A stretch of DNA of 64,000 nucleotides from Bacillus sp. MM2020_4 (GTDB lineage Bacteria > Bacillota > Bacilli > Bacillales > Cytobacillaceae). Shown piece by piece: positions 1-9,245 of the stretch (its first letter is position 1; each line of letters begins with the position of its first letter). The notes under the pieces were generated by a model. That model had not been told where the DNA came from. It saw only the letters and a list, made by a program, of their open reading frames with translations, and made no database searches. A program made the translations under genes and the position numbers. The stretch covers positions 30,311-94,310 of the forward strand of contig NZ_JAANMZ010000013.1 of NCBI RefSeq assembly GCF_011250555.1, given 5' to 3'.

Positions 1-38
1 CTTTATTATCGATAAATAACATAGTATTCCGCCCTTTC

Positions 39-773
39 TTATAGAGAAATAGTTTGAAACTCATCTGCAAGTTTTATTATACCAGTAAATTCACCGGATG
101 CCTCTGTGATTAAATTCACTAATTCTCCGTACTGCGGCAGATGTGTAAGGATTAATTGTTTTACAGCGGCCCTTTGGGCGAATCGTCCTGCCTCTAAGCT
201 GTTCATATGTCCTGCCGACTTGCCATTTTGATTTCCGTAAAAGTTACATTCACACAGCAAGAGATCGGCACCCTGGCTAAACTCGATAAATTCTTCTTGA
301 AAGGCGCTGTCTGCCGTGTAGACAATAGACTTGCCATCTGCCTCGATTTTCATCGCATAACATGGGACTGGATGGATGGTTTTTAAAAATGAAACTTGAA
401 ACGGCCCAATGTTTACAGTGTTATGGGGATCATACGCCACCCCATTCGTAATATTTTTATAGGTTAATTTAGCAAATTCTTGTTGATCGAATTCATGACC
501 GTATACTGGCAATGTTGGGAAATCCTTGCCTAAAAATCCTAGGATTAGTCTTGCATGCTGCAAGACCCCGATATCTGCAATATGGTCTGGATGGTAATGA
601 GAAATGATCACCGCATCCAATTCCTCTGGCTGGATGATATTTTGCAGTTTCGAAAGAACCCCGCTACCGCAATCGATTAATAATTGAAATCCCCCGTGTT
701 CAAGCAAATACCCCGAACATGCTCCATTCTGTTTTGGATATCCGCCCCAATAGCCAATTATTGTTAGTTTCAC
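39..773 (-). CDS. yhfI: MBL-fold metal-dependent hydrolase, YhfI-like
   Basis: A 244-residue metallo-beta-lactamase-fold protein. The metal motif HxHxDH is seen at residues 59-64 (His59, His61, Asp63, His64), with later conserved His (about 134) and Asp (about 155) positions typical of the RNase Z/arylsulfatase-like branch. There is no signal peptide, so it is expected in the cytosol. The GTG start at 773 is preceded by AGGAGGA at good spacing. It lies downstream of yhgE, from which it is separated by a terminator. The substrate is unknown; YhfI of Bacillus subtilis is itself poorly characterised. Fold call is firm, function open. Confidence 0.85.
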   Translation of the reverse strand: MKLTIIGYWGGYPKQNGACSGYLLEHGGFQLLIDCGSGVLSKLQNIIQPEELDAVIISHYHPDHIADIGVLQHARLILGFLGKDFPTLPVYGHEFDQQEFAKLTYKNITNGVAYDPHNTVNIGPFQVSFLKTIHPVPCYAMKIEADGKSIVYTADSAFQEEFIEFSQGADLLLCECNFYGNQNGKSAGHMNSLEAGRFAQRAAVKQLILTHLPQYGELVNLITEASGEFTGIIKLADEFQTISL

Positions 774-840
774 GAATCATTCCTCCTGATTTTAGTTCCT
801 ACCTTTACTATACTCAAAAATCTATTTCTTTTCATAAATA

Positions 841-871
841 AAATACCAGCCGAAGTAGTACGGCTGGTATT
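841..871 (-). terminator. Rho-independent terminator after yhgE
   Basis: Inverted repeat with 11-base arms (842-852 and 861-871) around an 8-base loop. On the minus strand it is followed by a T-rich run. It sits just behind the yhgE stop and separates it from yhfI. Confidence 0.75.
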
Positions 872-876
872 GTAAC

Positions 877-3036
877 TTATTCACTTACTAAAGAATTATT
901 TTGATGTTGATGTTGATGTTTATGTCTCATTGTAAAATAGGCGATCGTTACTAAGGCGAATGCAACTAAGAAACCTAAAAGAATCGTAGTATTATGCCAC
1001 ATAAAGCTGAAGTCACCACTTGAAATGACAGCTTTAAAGCCTTGAACCGAATAGGTCATTGGCAAGAAGGCATTAAAATGCTGTAAGAAATTAGGAATTA
1101 ATTCAAGTGGGAAGGTTCCCGCACTTGTAGTTAATTGGAAAATTAAGATGACGATAGCCAAGAAACGTCCTGCATCAGCGAATACTGAAACGAGCAATTG
1201 AATCAAGGCAATGAACGTCAAGCTGGTTATGATTGAAAATAGAATAAATTTTGGTACACTCTGTACATCAAGTCCTAATCCTCCTAGCAGGATTACATCG
1301 GCAAGTAACGCTTGGATAATTCCAACACCCGCCATGATAGAATACTTGCTAAGAAACCAGTTAAATCCACTTGAAGGAGCAACTGCAGTATCTCGAAGCG
1401 GGAAGACTATCGATAATAATAGTGCACCAACAAATAAACCTAGTGATATGAAGTATGGGGCAAATCCAGTTCCATAGTTTGGTACATGATTCATTTTCTT
1501 ATTATCGAGTTTAACCGGTTCTGCCATCATATTATATGTTTTATCATCTGAATGAACCTTGGAGGCTTCTTTTGCACCATCGGCAAGCTTATCAGCTAAT
1601 TCCTTCGCACCGTCAGAAAGCTTCGTGGTCCCATCTTTTAATTGATTAGAGCCGTCTGCTAATTTTCCAGTTCCTGCTGTAAGTTGGCTAGAACCATCCT
1701 CTAACGTGTTCAATCCAGTAGACAAGGTATTTGTTCCGTCATTTAATTTGATAGAACCCGCAGACAAAGCATCGATTCCCGATTGAAGTTGTTTTTGACC
1801 ACTATTTACTTGATTAATACCGGCTAACAATTGATTAAAATAAGGATCGGTCTGACTCTTAATCTTTTGATCTAATCCATTGGTCGCACCCAAAAGTTTT
1901 TCATTAACACCCGTTTTAAATTGTTTAAAACCGGCATCAATTCCTGGAGATAGCTTTGCTTCAATACCGGCTTGCACCACCTCTTTTGTTGGTGCAGGTT
2001 CTGCTGTCATGATGGCATTTACAAGCTGTGGAGAAACCCCATTTGCGATTAAGGCGTTAGCAAGTTTCTTCATTTTTTCTGTTTGTTCTGTAATCGTCTG
2101 ATCCGCAATTTGTGCAGCCAAACCTTTCGTTAACTGCGTTTCAAACATGTCAATCCCTTTATTAAGCTCCCCAACGCTGCCCGTTAATTCTTTTTGCATT
2201 CCTTGTGCAATACCAGTGGGCAGCTCGGTTTTTAATTTTGCTGCACCGGCAGCAACCTGATTTGTTCCATCAATTAAGATAGGCATATTAGCTTCTGCTT
2301 TGGAAAGTCCTTCTTTCAATTCAGTTGCCCCGGAAGCCAATGCCTTTGAACCTGAATTAGCTGTTTTGACACCATTATTAAATTCAAGAGATTTTTCAGC
2401 GAGTGTTGCTAGGCCACCGTTTAACTCCTCAGATCCTTTATTTAAATCTACGGAACCATCTTTTAACTGACCTGCCCCGTCACTTGCTTTTATAATCCCG
2501 TCAGCAAGATCGCTAACTTTTGAAAAAATAGTTTCTGCATAGGTTTCTGTTACTTTTTCCGCTACTGCCGTTTTAATCTTTTCAGCAGCAGTATTACCAA
2601 TTTGTGCTGAAAGGAAGTTAAAGCTTTCATTAGGAGTATAAATCAACTCTAATTTTTTTGGATCCTTATCCATTAATGTAGTTGCATTTTTAGAAAAGTC
2701 TTTCGGAATTTCAATGACCATATAATATTTTTGATCCTTTAATTCTTTATAACCTTCTTTTTTATCAACAAATTCAAACCCAAAGTCTTTACTCTTCTTT
2801 AACTTAGTTACTAAGTCATCACCTAGCTTTAGGTGATCCCCATCAAGTGTTGCACCCGCATCTCCATTCACCACTGCGACTGGCAGTTCGTCAAGCTTGT
2901 CATACGGATCCCAAAACGCCCACAAAAACATTCCGGCATATAGGACGGGGACAAACATAACAGCGATAATCGGAATTAAGACTTTTTTATTTTTAAAAAT
3001 CGTCAAAAGTTCTTCCTTTAATAAGATGTTTTTCAC
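877..3036 (-). CDS. yhgE: YhgE/Pip family membrane protein
   Basis: A protein of about 719 residues with one N-terminal membrane helix, a long extracellular region rich in repeated GxxxLxxG units (coiled-coil-like, seen in two blocks), and about five C-terminal membrane helices resembling ABC-2 permeases. This is the YhgE/Pip architecture (phage-infection protein and ESX-linked relatives). The tail is His-rich. I prefer the GTG start at 3036, which has AAGGAGG eight bases upstream and puts the first membrane helix close to the N terminus; an ATG at 3075 has no such site. In B. subtilis the neighbour yhgD encodes a TetR regulator; no such gene is next to it here, yet a palindrome lies at its promoter. 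Role in the envelope is inferred. Confidence 0.85.
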   Translation of the reverse strand: MKNILLKEELLTIFKNKKVLIPIIAVMFVPVLYAGMFLWAFWDPYDKLDELPVAVVNGDAGATLDGDHLKLGDDLVTKLKKSKDFGFEFVDKKEGYKELKDQKYYMVIEIPKDFSKNATTLMDKDPKKLELIYTPNESFNFLSAQIGNTAAEKIKTAVAEKVTETYAETIFSKVSDLADGIIKASDGAGQLKDGSVDLNKGSEELNGGLATLAEKSLEFNNGVKTANSGSKALASGATELKEGLSKAEANMPILIDGTNQVAAGAAKLKTELPTGIAQGMQKELTGSVGELNKGIDMFETQLTKGLAAQIADQTITEQTEKMKKLANALIANGVSPQLVNAIMTAEPAPTKEVVQAGIEAKLSPGIDAGFKQFKTGVNEKLLGATNGLDQKIKSQTDPYFNQLLAGINQVNSGQKQLQSGIDALSAGSIKLNDGTNTLSTGLNTLEDGSSQLTAGTGKLADGSNQLKDGTTKLSDGAKELADKLADGAKEASKVHSDDKTYNMMAEPVKLDNKKMNHVPNYGTGFAPYFISLGLFVGALLLSIVFPLRDTAVAPSSGFNWFLSKYSIMAGVGIIQALLADVILLGGLGLDVQSVPKFILFSIITSLTFIALIQLLVSVFADAGRFLAIVILIFQLTTSAGTFPLELIPNFLQHFNAFLPMTYSVQGFKAVISSGDFSFMWHNTTILLGFLVAFALVTIAYFTMRHKHQHQHQNNSLVSE

Positions 3037-3160
3037 CTCTACTACCTCCTTTTTATTTATGACCAATTCGTTCATCTGGTCATTTTACTTCTGAAAATAA
3101 GGACCATCTTCATGGACAATCCTTGTTTTGAAAGCCATATATCAAAAATCTGATCCTCTT

Positions 3161-3189
3161 AAATGACTGTATGAACATTTCAGTCATTT
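3161..3189. promoter_or_regulatory. Palindromic operator in the yhgE promoter
   Basis: Perfect inverted repeat AAATGACTG (3161-3169) and CAGTCATTT (3181-3189) with an 11-base spacer. It lies just downstream of the predicted minus-strand -10 box, where a bound repressor would block transcription of yhgE. The form suits a TetR-type dimer such as YhgD, but no regulator gene is adjacent. The operator identity is inference from symmetry and position. Confidence 0.6.
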
Positions 3190-3200
3190 AATACTTTAAG

Positions 3201-3229
3201 AGTATACATCCAATTTTTCCTGTTGGCAA
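3201..3229 (-). promoter_or_regulatory. Sigma-A type promoter of yhgE
   Basis: On the minus strand, -35 TTGCCA (3224-3229), 17-base spacer, -10 TATACT (3201-3206). It points into yhgE and is followed by the palindrome at 3161-3189. Confidence 0.6.
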
Positions 3230-3242
3230 GGAAAAATAAAAA

Positions 3243-3274
3243 GAAGAAGCTGGTTATAACGTAACAGCTTCTTC
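3243..3274 (-). terminator. Terminator overlapping the 3' end of hemY
   Basis: Arms of ten bases, GAAGAAGCTG (3243-3252) and CAGCTTCTTC (3265-3274), followed on the minus strand by a T-rich run. The stem includes the last codons and stop of hemY, so it ends the hemEHY transcript. Confidence 0.75.
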
Positions 3275-4708
3275 TGACATATTTTTTACTTTTAGGTATT
3301 CTAACACATTCTTGACGGCTGCCTCTCCTTGATCAATACAATCGGGAACACCAACCCCTCCATATGAGGCACCTGCCAAGAAGACACCAGGCAGATCTAT
3401 CTTCACCTGCTCCAATATAGTTTCAAGCCGTTGCTTATGGCCCACGGTATATTGCGGCATGGCATTTTTCCACCTAGAAACAATCGCAAAGTCAGGATCC
3501 ATCGTGATGCTCATTGTCTTTTTCAAATCGTCGAGGACAATCTTAATGATGCGATCATCCGACAGGTCAACAATCGTCTCATCACCCGCTCTTCCTACAT
3601 AGCAGCGGAGAAGCACTTTTCCTTTCGGAGTTGAGTGCTCCCATTTTTTATGGGTCCACGTACAAGCGGTAATAGAGTAATCCCCATTTCTTGAAACAAC
3701 AAATCCTGTTCCATCAATATCGTTCTTAATTGCTTCCACAGGGAAGGCGATTGCAACGGTAGCTACAGATGTAGATGGTACAGATTTAAAGGGATCGAAA
3801 AAGCTATAATCAGAAAACATGGATTGCGTTACCTTATGTGGCGTAGCAGCAATAATACAATCAGCTTTTATGGTTTCGCTATTATTAAGATAAATTTCGT
3901 AGTGGTCATTGGACTTTGATATTTTATCAACACGGTGGCCCTTTAAAATGGTCCTCGGATCTAATTTTGCTTCAATGGCCTCAGCAAAGGATTGAAGTCC
4001 TGTTTTAAAGGTTAAGAAACCACCCTTTTTCTTATCTTTATTTTCCGGCTGTTTTGGCTGGGAAGGCGTTGTTTTTTTCATCCCCATTATCAGGCTTCGG
4101 TACTTTTGTTCTACTTCGTAAAATTGCGGGAAGGTCGACATCAGGCTTAATTGATCAATATCACCTGCGTAGATTCCTGATAGTAATGGTTCAATTAAAT
4201 TTTCAACTACCTCATCGCCCAATCTTCTTCGAAAAAATTGTCCTAATGATTGGTCCTTCCCACTTTCTGAACGGGGAAGGATAAAATCGGCTGCCGCTCG
4301 TAATTTACCGGGAACGGAAAAAAGACCTGTTGTGATAAAGGGTCCCACTTCCGTAGGCACTCCCATGATTGAACCGCCAGGCATGGAGTGGAGCTTCTCG
4401 TTTACAAGAACATACGATTTACCCGTCGAATTAGGAACTAATTTGTCATCCATTCCGACTTCTTCTGCCAGCCTAATGATGCTTGTTTTTCTTGCTAAAA
4501 ATGAATCGGGTCCTCGCTCAATGGTAAAACCATCTCTAACAACCGTTTGCATTTTACCGCCAAGACGATGGGATGCTTCAATTAATTGAATCTCAATTGG
4601 CAGTTGATGCTCTTGAATTGTTTTTTGGAGATAGAATGCTGACGTGAGACCAGCAATTCCTCCCCCAATAATGACAACCTTCTGTTTGTCTTTGGTCACA
4701 AACGTCAC
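3254..4708 (-). CDS. hemY: Coproporphyrinogen III oxidase / protoporphyrinogen oxidase HemY (CgoX)
   Basis: A 484-residue flavoprotein oxidase. The FAD dinucleotide-binding motif GGGIAGLTSA is seen near residue 15, followed by the family-typical E(A)xxRxGGK segment, and the C-terminal FAD contact region GxSYGGVGVPDC is present. In Firmicutes this enzyme oxidises coproporphyrinogen III to coproporphyrin III in the coproporphyrin-dependent haem route. It is the last gene of hemE-hemH-hemY, 29 bases after hemH. The start is GTG at 4708 after GGAGGAAG, though GTG at 4699 is also possible. A terminator overlaps its 3' end. Confidence 0.95.
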   Translation of the reverse strand: MTFVTKDKQKVVIIGGGIAGLTSAFYLQKTIQEHQLPIEIQLIEASHRLGGKMQTVVRDGFTIERGPDSFLARKTSIIRLAEEVGMDDKLVPNSTGKSYVLVNEKLHSMPGGSIMGVPTEVGPFITTGLFSVPGKLRAAADFILPRSESGKDQSLGQFFRRRLGDEVVENLIEPLLSGIYAGDIDQLSLMSTFPQFYEVEQKYRSLIMGMKKTTPSQPKQPENKDKKKGGFLTFKTGLQSFAEAIEAKLDPRTILKGHRVDKISKSNDHYEIYLNNSETIKADCIIAATPHKVTQSMFSDYSFFDPFKSVPSTSVATVAIAFPVEAIKNDIDGTGFVVSRNGDYSITACTWTHKKWEHSTPKGKVLLRCYVGRAGDETIVDLSDDRIIKIVLDDLKKTMSITMDPDFAIVSRWKNAMPQYTVGHKQRLETILEQVKIDLPGVFLAGASYGGVGVPDCIDQGEAAVKNVLEYLKVKNMSEEAVTL

Positions 4709-4737
4709 CTTCCTCCATGTATGTTTCTGCCTGCGTT

Positions 4738-5670
4738 TTATTCATTTACTCTTTTAAGAATAACGCTTGATAAGCAGTCAATAAATTCGTCCTTTGCATT
4801 AGGCATTTCCGGACGATAGTAGTTAACCCCTAATTCATTCGTAACCGTTTTGCATTCAACATCGTTATCGTATAACACTTCAAGGTGGTCGCAAACAAAC
4901 CCGACAGGTGCATATACGAATGCCTGATAATGATGATGTTTATAGAGATCCCTTGTCAAATCCTGAACATCCGGACCAATCCAAGGCTCTGGTGTATTTC
5001 CGGCACTTTGCCAGCCAATTTCAACATTCTTTACACCTGCTTGTTCAGCAATTAAATTAGCTGTTTCCTGCAGCTGGCTTGGATAGGGGTCGCCATACTG
5101 GAGGATCTTTTCCGGCAGGCTGTGTGCAGAAACGATTAGTACGGCCTGGTCTTTTTCCTCTTGGGGCATTTGTCCAAACACTTGTTGTACTTGATTAGCC
5201 CAATAGGAGATAAATTTCGGTTCCTGATACCAGCTATCAATCGTTTTGATAGTAAGGTTGCCTAATTTCTCAGCTTCCTCTACTGCTCTTCCATTATAGG
5301 ATTTTACACTGAAGGTGGAAAAATGCGGGGCCAAAACAAGACTTACAGCCTCTTCAATACCATCTTCGTGCATCTTTTTCACAGCATCTTCAATAAACGG
5401 CGCAATATGTTTTAACCCCAAGTACATTTTAAATTCTATTTCGTCTTGAATTTGATTTAAATACTGTTCAAGCTTTTCCGCTTGGTTAAGGGTAATTTTC
5501 GCTAATGGAGAGATCCCGCCGATTGCTTGATAACGATTACGAAGATCTTCTAACATTTCAGGACTTGGTTTCCTGCCATGGCGGATATGCGTATAATAGC
5601 CTTCTAAATCCTCTAATGAATAGGGGGTACCGTATGCCATTACTAAAAGTCCCATTTTCTTTTTTGTCAT
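4738..5670 (-). CDS. hemH: Coproporphyrin/protoporphyrin ferrochelatase
   Basis: About 310 residues, the usual length of the B. subtilis enzyme. It begins with the family motif [10 protein letters not shown]. The metal-site histidine lies in VSAHSLP (about residue 180) and the catalytic acidic residue in the C-terminal half ([12 protein letters not shown]). It inserts ferrous iron into coproporphyrin III on the cytosolic side of the membrane. The ATG at 5670 has AAGAGGTG upstream; a GTG nine bases earlier is too close to that site. It lies between hemE and hemY in one operon. Confidence 0.95.
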   Translation of the reverse strand: MTKKKMGLLVMAYGTPYSLEDLEGYYTHIRHGRKPSPEMLEDLRNRYQAIGGISPLAKITLNQAEKLEQYLNQIQDEIEFKMYLGLKHIAPFIEDAVKKMHEDGIEEAVSLVLAPHFSTFSVKSYNGRAVEEAEKLGNLTIKTIDSWYQEPKFISYWANQVQQVFGQMPQEEKDQAVLIVSAHSLPEKILQYGDPYPSQLQETANLIAEQAGVKNVEIGWQSAGNTPEPWIGPDVQDLTRDLYKHHHYQAFVYAPVGFVCDHLEVLYDNDVECKTVTNELGVNYYRPEMPNAKDEFIDCLSSVILKRVNE

Positions 5671-5712
5671 ATGCTGCACCTCTTATTAAGTCTCTTTCGT
5701 TATTTATAAAAG

Positions 5713-5743
5713 AATAGGGGGGATTAATGAATACCCCCTTCCA
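5713..5743 (-). terminator. Possible attenuator hairpin between hemE and hemH
   Basis: A G-rich and C-rich inverted repeat (AGGGGGG / CCCCCTT on the plus strand) in the hemE-hemH gap, followed on the minus strand by an AT-rich stretch. It could reduce read-through from hemE into hemH. The T-run is imperfect, so this is tentative. Confidence 0.4.
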
Positions 5744-5810
5744 AACAACTCATTCTATTGTGCCAAAAAAGTGGGTTGCTTACCAATATTAACACTCATA
5801 GGTTGAAAAC

Positions 5811-6857
5811 CTAGCGACTCATTTTGGATGCTGAATACTCATGAATAAAGGACGCTAATCTTTTCAATGTTTCCGGTTTAACAGATGGGAAAACACCGTG
5901 ACCTAAATTAAAGATATAGCCATTTTGTGCCATTCCTTGATCTAAAATTGCTTTAGTCTTTTCCTCAATGACCTCCCATGGTGCAAGCAGGACAGCTGGA
6001 TCGAGGTTGCCTTGAACGGTTTTATTTACCCCCATTTCTCTTGCTTGGCTAATTGGCAGGCGCCAGTCCAAGCCAACAACATCCAGTGGCAGGTCATTCC
6101 ATTCTAAAGCAAGATGGCTCGCACCCACACCAAACATTATTAAGGGAACATTTTCTTCCTTTAATGAAGCGAAAATACGATTCATGATAGGCTTGATGAA
6201 ATAACGGTAATCCTCGACATTTAATGCTCCAACCCATGAATCGAAAATTTGGATTGCCTTGGCTCCTGCGTTTATTTGCGATTTCACGTATGTAATAATC
6301 ATATCGCCCAGTTTTTCCATCAATGCAAACCATGCCTTAGGTTCCGAATACATGAAGGATTTTGTCTTATTGTAGTTTTTCGATGGACCGCCTTCAATCA
6401 TATAGCTGGCAAGCGTAAATGGTGCTCCGGAAAACCCGATTAACGGAACATTTAATTGCTCAGTCGTTAGTAATTTGATTGTATCCAATACGTATGGTAC
6501 ATCTTCCTCCGGGTGTATTTCACCCAGTTTTTCAACATCTGCTAAAGAACGGATTGGATTGTCTATAACTGGTCCAATTCCACCCTTTATTTCTACCTCC
6601 ATACCAATTGCCGGAAGCGGTGTCATGATATCTTTATATAATATCGCGGCATCGACATTGTACTGCTCAACTGGCAGGCGGGTAACGTAGGCACATAGCT
6701 CAGGCTGGTGCGTAATTTCGAATAAGGAGTACTTCTCTTTAATTTCTCTGTATTCCGGTTGGGAACGCCCTGCTTGGCGCATATACCAGACAGGTACATG
6801 ATCCGTTTTCTCACCTCTTGCTGCTTTTAAAAATGTTTCATTAATTGATCTGGTCAT
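5811..6857 (-). CDS. hemE: Uroporphyrinogen decarboxylase
   Basis: About 348 residues from the ATG at 6857. The N-terminal signature [11 protein letters not shown] (substrate-binding arginines) is intact, as are the later [13 protein letters not shown] and GNLDP segments. It decarboxylates uroporphyrinogen III to coproporphyrinogen III in the cytosol. The ATG at 6857 has AAAGGTGG nine bases upstream; the reading frame runs 13 codons further, but without a ribosome site. First gene of hemE-hemH-hemY and transcribed away from hmoB. Confidence 0.95.
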   Translation of the reverse strand: MTRSINETFLKAARGEKTDHVPVWYMRQAGRSQPEYREIKEKYSLFEITHQPELCAYVTRLPVEQYNVDAAILYKDIMTPLPAIGMEVEIKGGIGPVIDNPIRSLADVEKLGEIHPEEDVPYVLDTIKLLTTEQLNVPLIGFSGAPFTLASYMIEGGPSKNYNKTKSFMYSEPKAWFALMEKLGDMIITYVKSQINAGAKAIQIFDSWVGALNVEDYRYFIKPIMNRIFASLKEENVPLIMFGVGASHLALEWNDLPLDVVGLDWRLPISQAREMGVNKTVQGNLDPAVLLAPWEVIEEKTKAILDQGMAQNGYIFNLGHGVFPSVKPETLKRLASFIHEYSASKMSR

Positions 6858-7096
6858 GAATAAAGTCCACCTTTCAAAGACATGTCTGTTCTCCATTTTA
6901 ATATATAAAGGATAAATTTAAAAATTTTCTTATACATAGACTGTCTCCACTATAGCGATTAATCCTATTTGTGCATAGTAAATGATACTAACTGTCAAAA
7001 AAATGTCGTTTTTTCGATCATAATTTGTTTAATTTAACATGAAGCATGGAAAATAGTATGGTATAGAGGATGAAACATACAAGGGGGATTGAATAG

Positions 7097-7582
7097 ATGA
7101 ACATCTATATAACCGCTGGTACATTGGACTTTTTAACAAAATTAGCAAACAAATATCCTGATGATCTGATTGTGACCATGGTCAATGAAAATGGTGCCCT
7201 ATTATTACACGAAACAGAAGGGAAAAGTAAATTTAGCATGCCCCGAAAGTATGAGGTATTAGAATCGGTTGGAGTTATTCAAAAAGAAAGTTTTGCGATT
7301 ATGAATCATATTCCGATTACAGATGAAGGCCGGCCCGTTTTTGAACACCAATGTAAAATTCAAATTCAAAAAACGGCAAGCGCGCAAGGATTGAGGGCAT
7401 TAAGATTGCTTCGACCTATTTCGTCTACTACCTATGTCATCCTGACGGTGTGGGAAAATGAAGCGTCATATCAAAGATGGCAAAATTCCGATTCATTTAT
7501 GAAGTCAGGAGCAGGTCTAGATGCACAGCAAAAAATTTTCGCTAGTGCTCCATATATTAGTAAATATTCAATAATCGAATAA
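7097..7582 (+). CDS. hmoB: Haem-degrading monooxygenase, HmoB (YhgC) family
   Basis: A 161-residue protein whose C-terminal half (about 67-150) has the antibiotic-biosynthesis-monooxygenase (ABM) fold seen in IsdG-type enzymes, including the family segment VILTVWENEASYQRW and a following FMKS. The N-terminal half matches the extra domain of B. subtilis HmoB (YhgC). It would open haem and release iron in the cytosol. It starts with ATG after AAGGGGGA and is divergent from hemEHY, so haem synthesis and breakdown genes sit back to back. Confidence 0.8.
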   Translation: MNIYITAGTLDFLTKLANKYPDDLIVTMVNENGALLLHETEGKSKFSMPRKYEVLESVGVIQKESFAIMNHIPITDEGRPVFEHQCKIQIQKTASAQGLRALRLLRPISSTTYVILTVWENEASYQRWQNSDSFMKSGAGLDAQQKIFASAPYISKYSIIE

Positions 7583-7599
7583 TTGTAGGAAATACAGGG

Positions 7600-7629
7600 A
7601 TGGAGTTATATTTCTCCATTCTTTTTTAT
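7600..7629 (+). terminator. Terminator after hmoB
   Basis: Stem ATGGAG (7600-7605) with CTCCAT (7614-7619), followed directly by a T-rich run on the plus strand. Confidence 0.7.
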
Positions 7630-7724
7630 TTGCACCCCCTCACCTCTAGGTTCAATTTTCATATTCTGTATTACATCCAGCAGGGCGATTTCCCCTGATG
7701 GGTATTATGAGAGGAGGGAATATA

Positions 7725-9122
7725 ATGCTTATCGAGCTAACGGCTCTTCATTGGATATATGTGACCTTTATTGTTCTTATTATCGGGTTTATGGTAATGA
7801 AAAGGGACACATCAATAATTTGTATTGTAGGGATTTTCTTAATTGCGCTTACAGCCTCTGGTAGTTTAAGTCATTCGATTAGTAGTATTTTCAATAGCTT
7901 TAGCTATGCCATCACAGAATTATTGTCGACGATACTCGTAATCTCCATTATTGTTGCCATGAGCCACACTCTAACAAGCACCGGTATCAACGATGTCATG
8001 ATTTCACCCTTTAGGAAATTGATACGCAATCCGACACTTGCTTATTGGACGATCGGGATCTTAATGATGGTCATTTCCTGGTTTTTCTGGCCATCCCCTG
8101 CTGTTGCCCTCTTAGGTGCTGTTCTTCTACCGGTTGCCATTAGAGCTGGCTTGCCAGCATTGGGCGTCGCCATGGCGATGAACTTGTTCGGGCACGGAAT
8201 TGCTCTATCAGGGGACTTCGTTATACAAGCGGCACCTAAACTAACCGCAGATGCAGCCGGATTACCCATTCAAGATGTAATAAATGCCAGCATTCCATTA
8301 GTGTTTATCATGGGACTGGTGACAACCGTAACAGCTTTTTACTTTCTAAGGCGGGATATGAAACGGGGAATTTTGAAGGTCTCTTCTACCGTTTTACCTA
8401 ATTCTCCCGATGAGAAAGCTGACGAACTGGGGTTATTATCACTTGTCCAAAAACGTTTTTTTGCCATCTTAGTTCCACTATTATTTGCTGCTGACGTAGC
8501 CGCCATGTCGATCCTCGATTTAACCGGTGGAGATGCGACTGCCTTAGTCGGCGGAACCTCCATTCTTATTCTTCTATTAATCACCTTAACTAGCCATAAA
8601 AATAAAGGGCTTGAAAAAACTACCCATTATTTAATCGAAGGTTTCCAATTTGGCTTTAAAGTTTTTGGTCCCGTCATACCGATTGCCGCGTTTTTCTACT
8701 TGGGTGATAGCGGCTTTACTAAAATTATTGGCGACTTTTTACCGAAAGCTTCCCATGGAATTGTCAATGATTTAGGTATAGCGTTAGCAGGCATTGTCCC
8801 ATTAAGTAAAACAGTTGGAGCTATTACATTAACAACTGTTGGGGCTATTACTGGTTTGGATGGTTCCGGATTTTCCGGAATTTCCCTAGCAGGTTCTGTT
8901 GCTGGTCTATTTGCAGTTGCTATCGGTAAAGGTGCCGCTACACTGACTGCACTAGGGCAAATTGCTGCCATCTGGGTCGGAGGCGGAACACTCGTGCCAT
9001 GGGCTTTAATTCCAGCTGCAGCCATTTGTAACGTTGATCCATTCGAACTAGCTCGGCGGAACCTTCTTCCTGTATTTATCGGGCTTATCGTGACAACAAT
9101 TGCAGCAATATTTTTAATTTAA
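7725..9122 (+). CDS. Multi-pass transporter, ion-transporter superfamily (substrate unknown)
   Basis: About 465 residues with ten or more membrane helices and the small-residue-rich loops typical of the GntP/DcuC/citrate ion-transporter superfamily (for example GAVLLPVAIRAGLPALG and GNLFGHGIALSGD-like segments). I cannot place it in a named subfamily. The ATG at 7725 has GAGGAGGG upstream. The next gene, 124 bases on, is an M20 aminoacylase-like hydrolase, which suggests uptake of an N-acylated amino acid, small peptide or similar anion that the hydrolase then splits. This pairing is inference. Confidence 0.7.
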   Translation: MLIELTALHWIYVTFIVLIIGFMVMKRDTSIICIVGIFLIALTASGSLSHSISSIFNSFSYAITELLSTILVISIIVAMSHTLTSTGINDVMISPFRKLIRNPTLAYWTIGILMMVISWFFWPSPAVALLGAVLLPVAIRAGLPALGVAMAMNLFGHGIALSGDFVIQAAPKLTADAAGLPIQDVINASIPLVFIMGLVTTVTAFYFLRRDMKRGILKVSSTVLPNSPDEKADELGLLSLVQKRFFAILVPLLFAADVAAMSILDLTGGDATALVGGTSILILLLITLTSHKNKGLEKTTHYLIEGFQFGFKVFGPVIPIAAFFYLGDSGFTKIIGDFLPKASHGIVNDLGIALAGIVPLSKTVGAITLTTVGAITGLDGSGFSGISLAGSVAGLFAVAIGKGAATLTALGQIAAIWVGGGTLVPWALIPAAAICNVDPFELARRNLLPVFIGLIVTTIAAIFLI

Positions 9123-9127
9123 CGAAA

Positions 9128-9146
9128 GGCCGACTTAATGTCGGCC
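9128..9146 (+). terminator. Hairpin in the transporter-amidohydrolase gap
   Basis: GGCCGAC (9128-9134) and GTCGGCC (9140-9146) form a perfect stem just after the transporter stop. The T-run behind it is weak, so it may stabilise or attenuate rather than fully terminate. A second inverted repeat, AACACC/GGTGTT, lies at 9178-9194 before the next gene. Confidence 0.5.
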
Positions 9147-9245
9147 ACATTCATTTCCCGAGTTAAATAAAATACAAAACACCACAAAGGTGTTAAAATA
9201 GTTTGAAAATAGACTCTTTTTCAAACCACTCTGGAGGGATTACAT

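Noticed and set aside
6897..7096. Fur box in the hemE-hmoB intergenic region
   Set aside because: I looked for the 7-1-7 pattern and found no convincing match.
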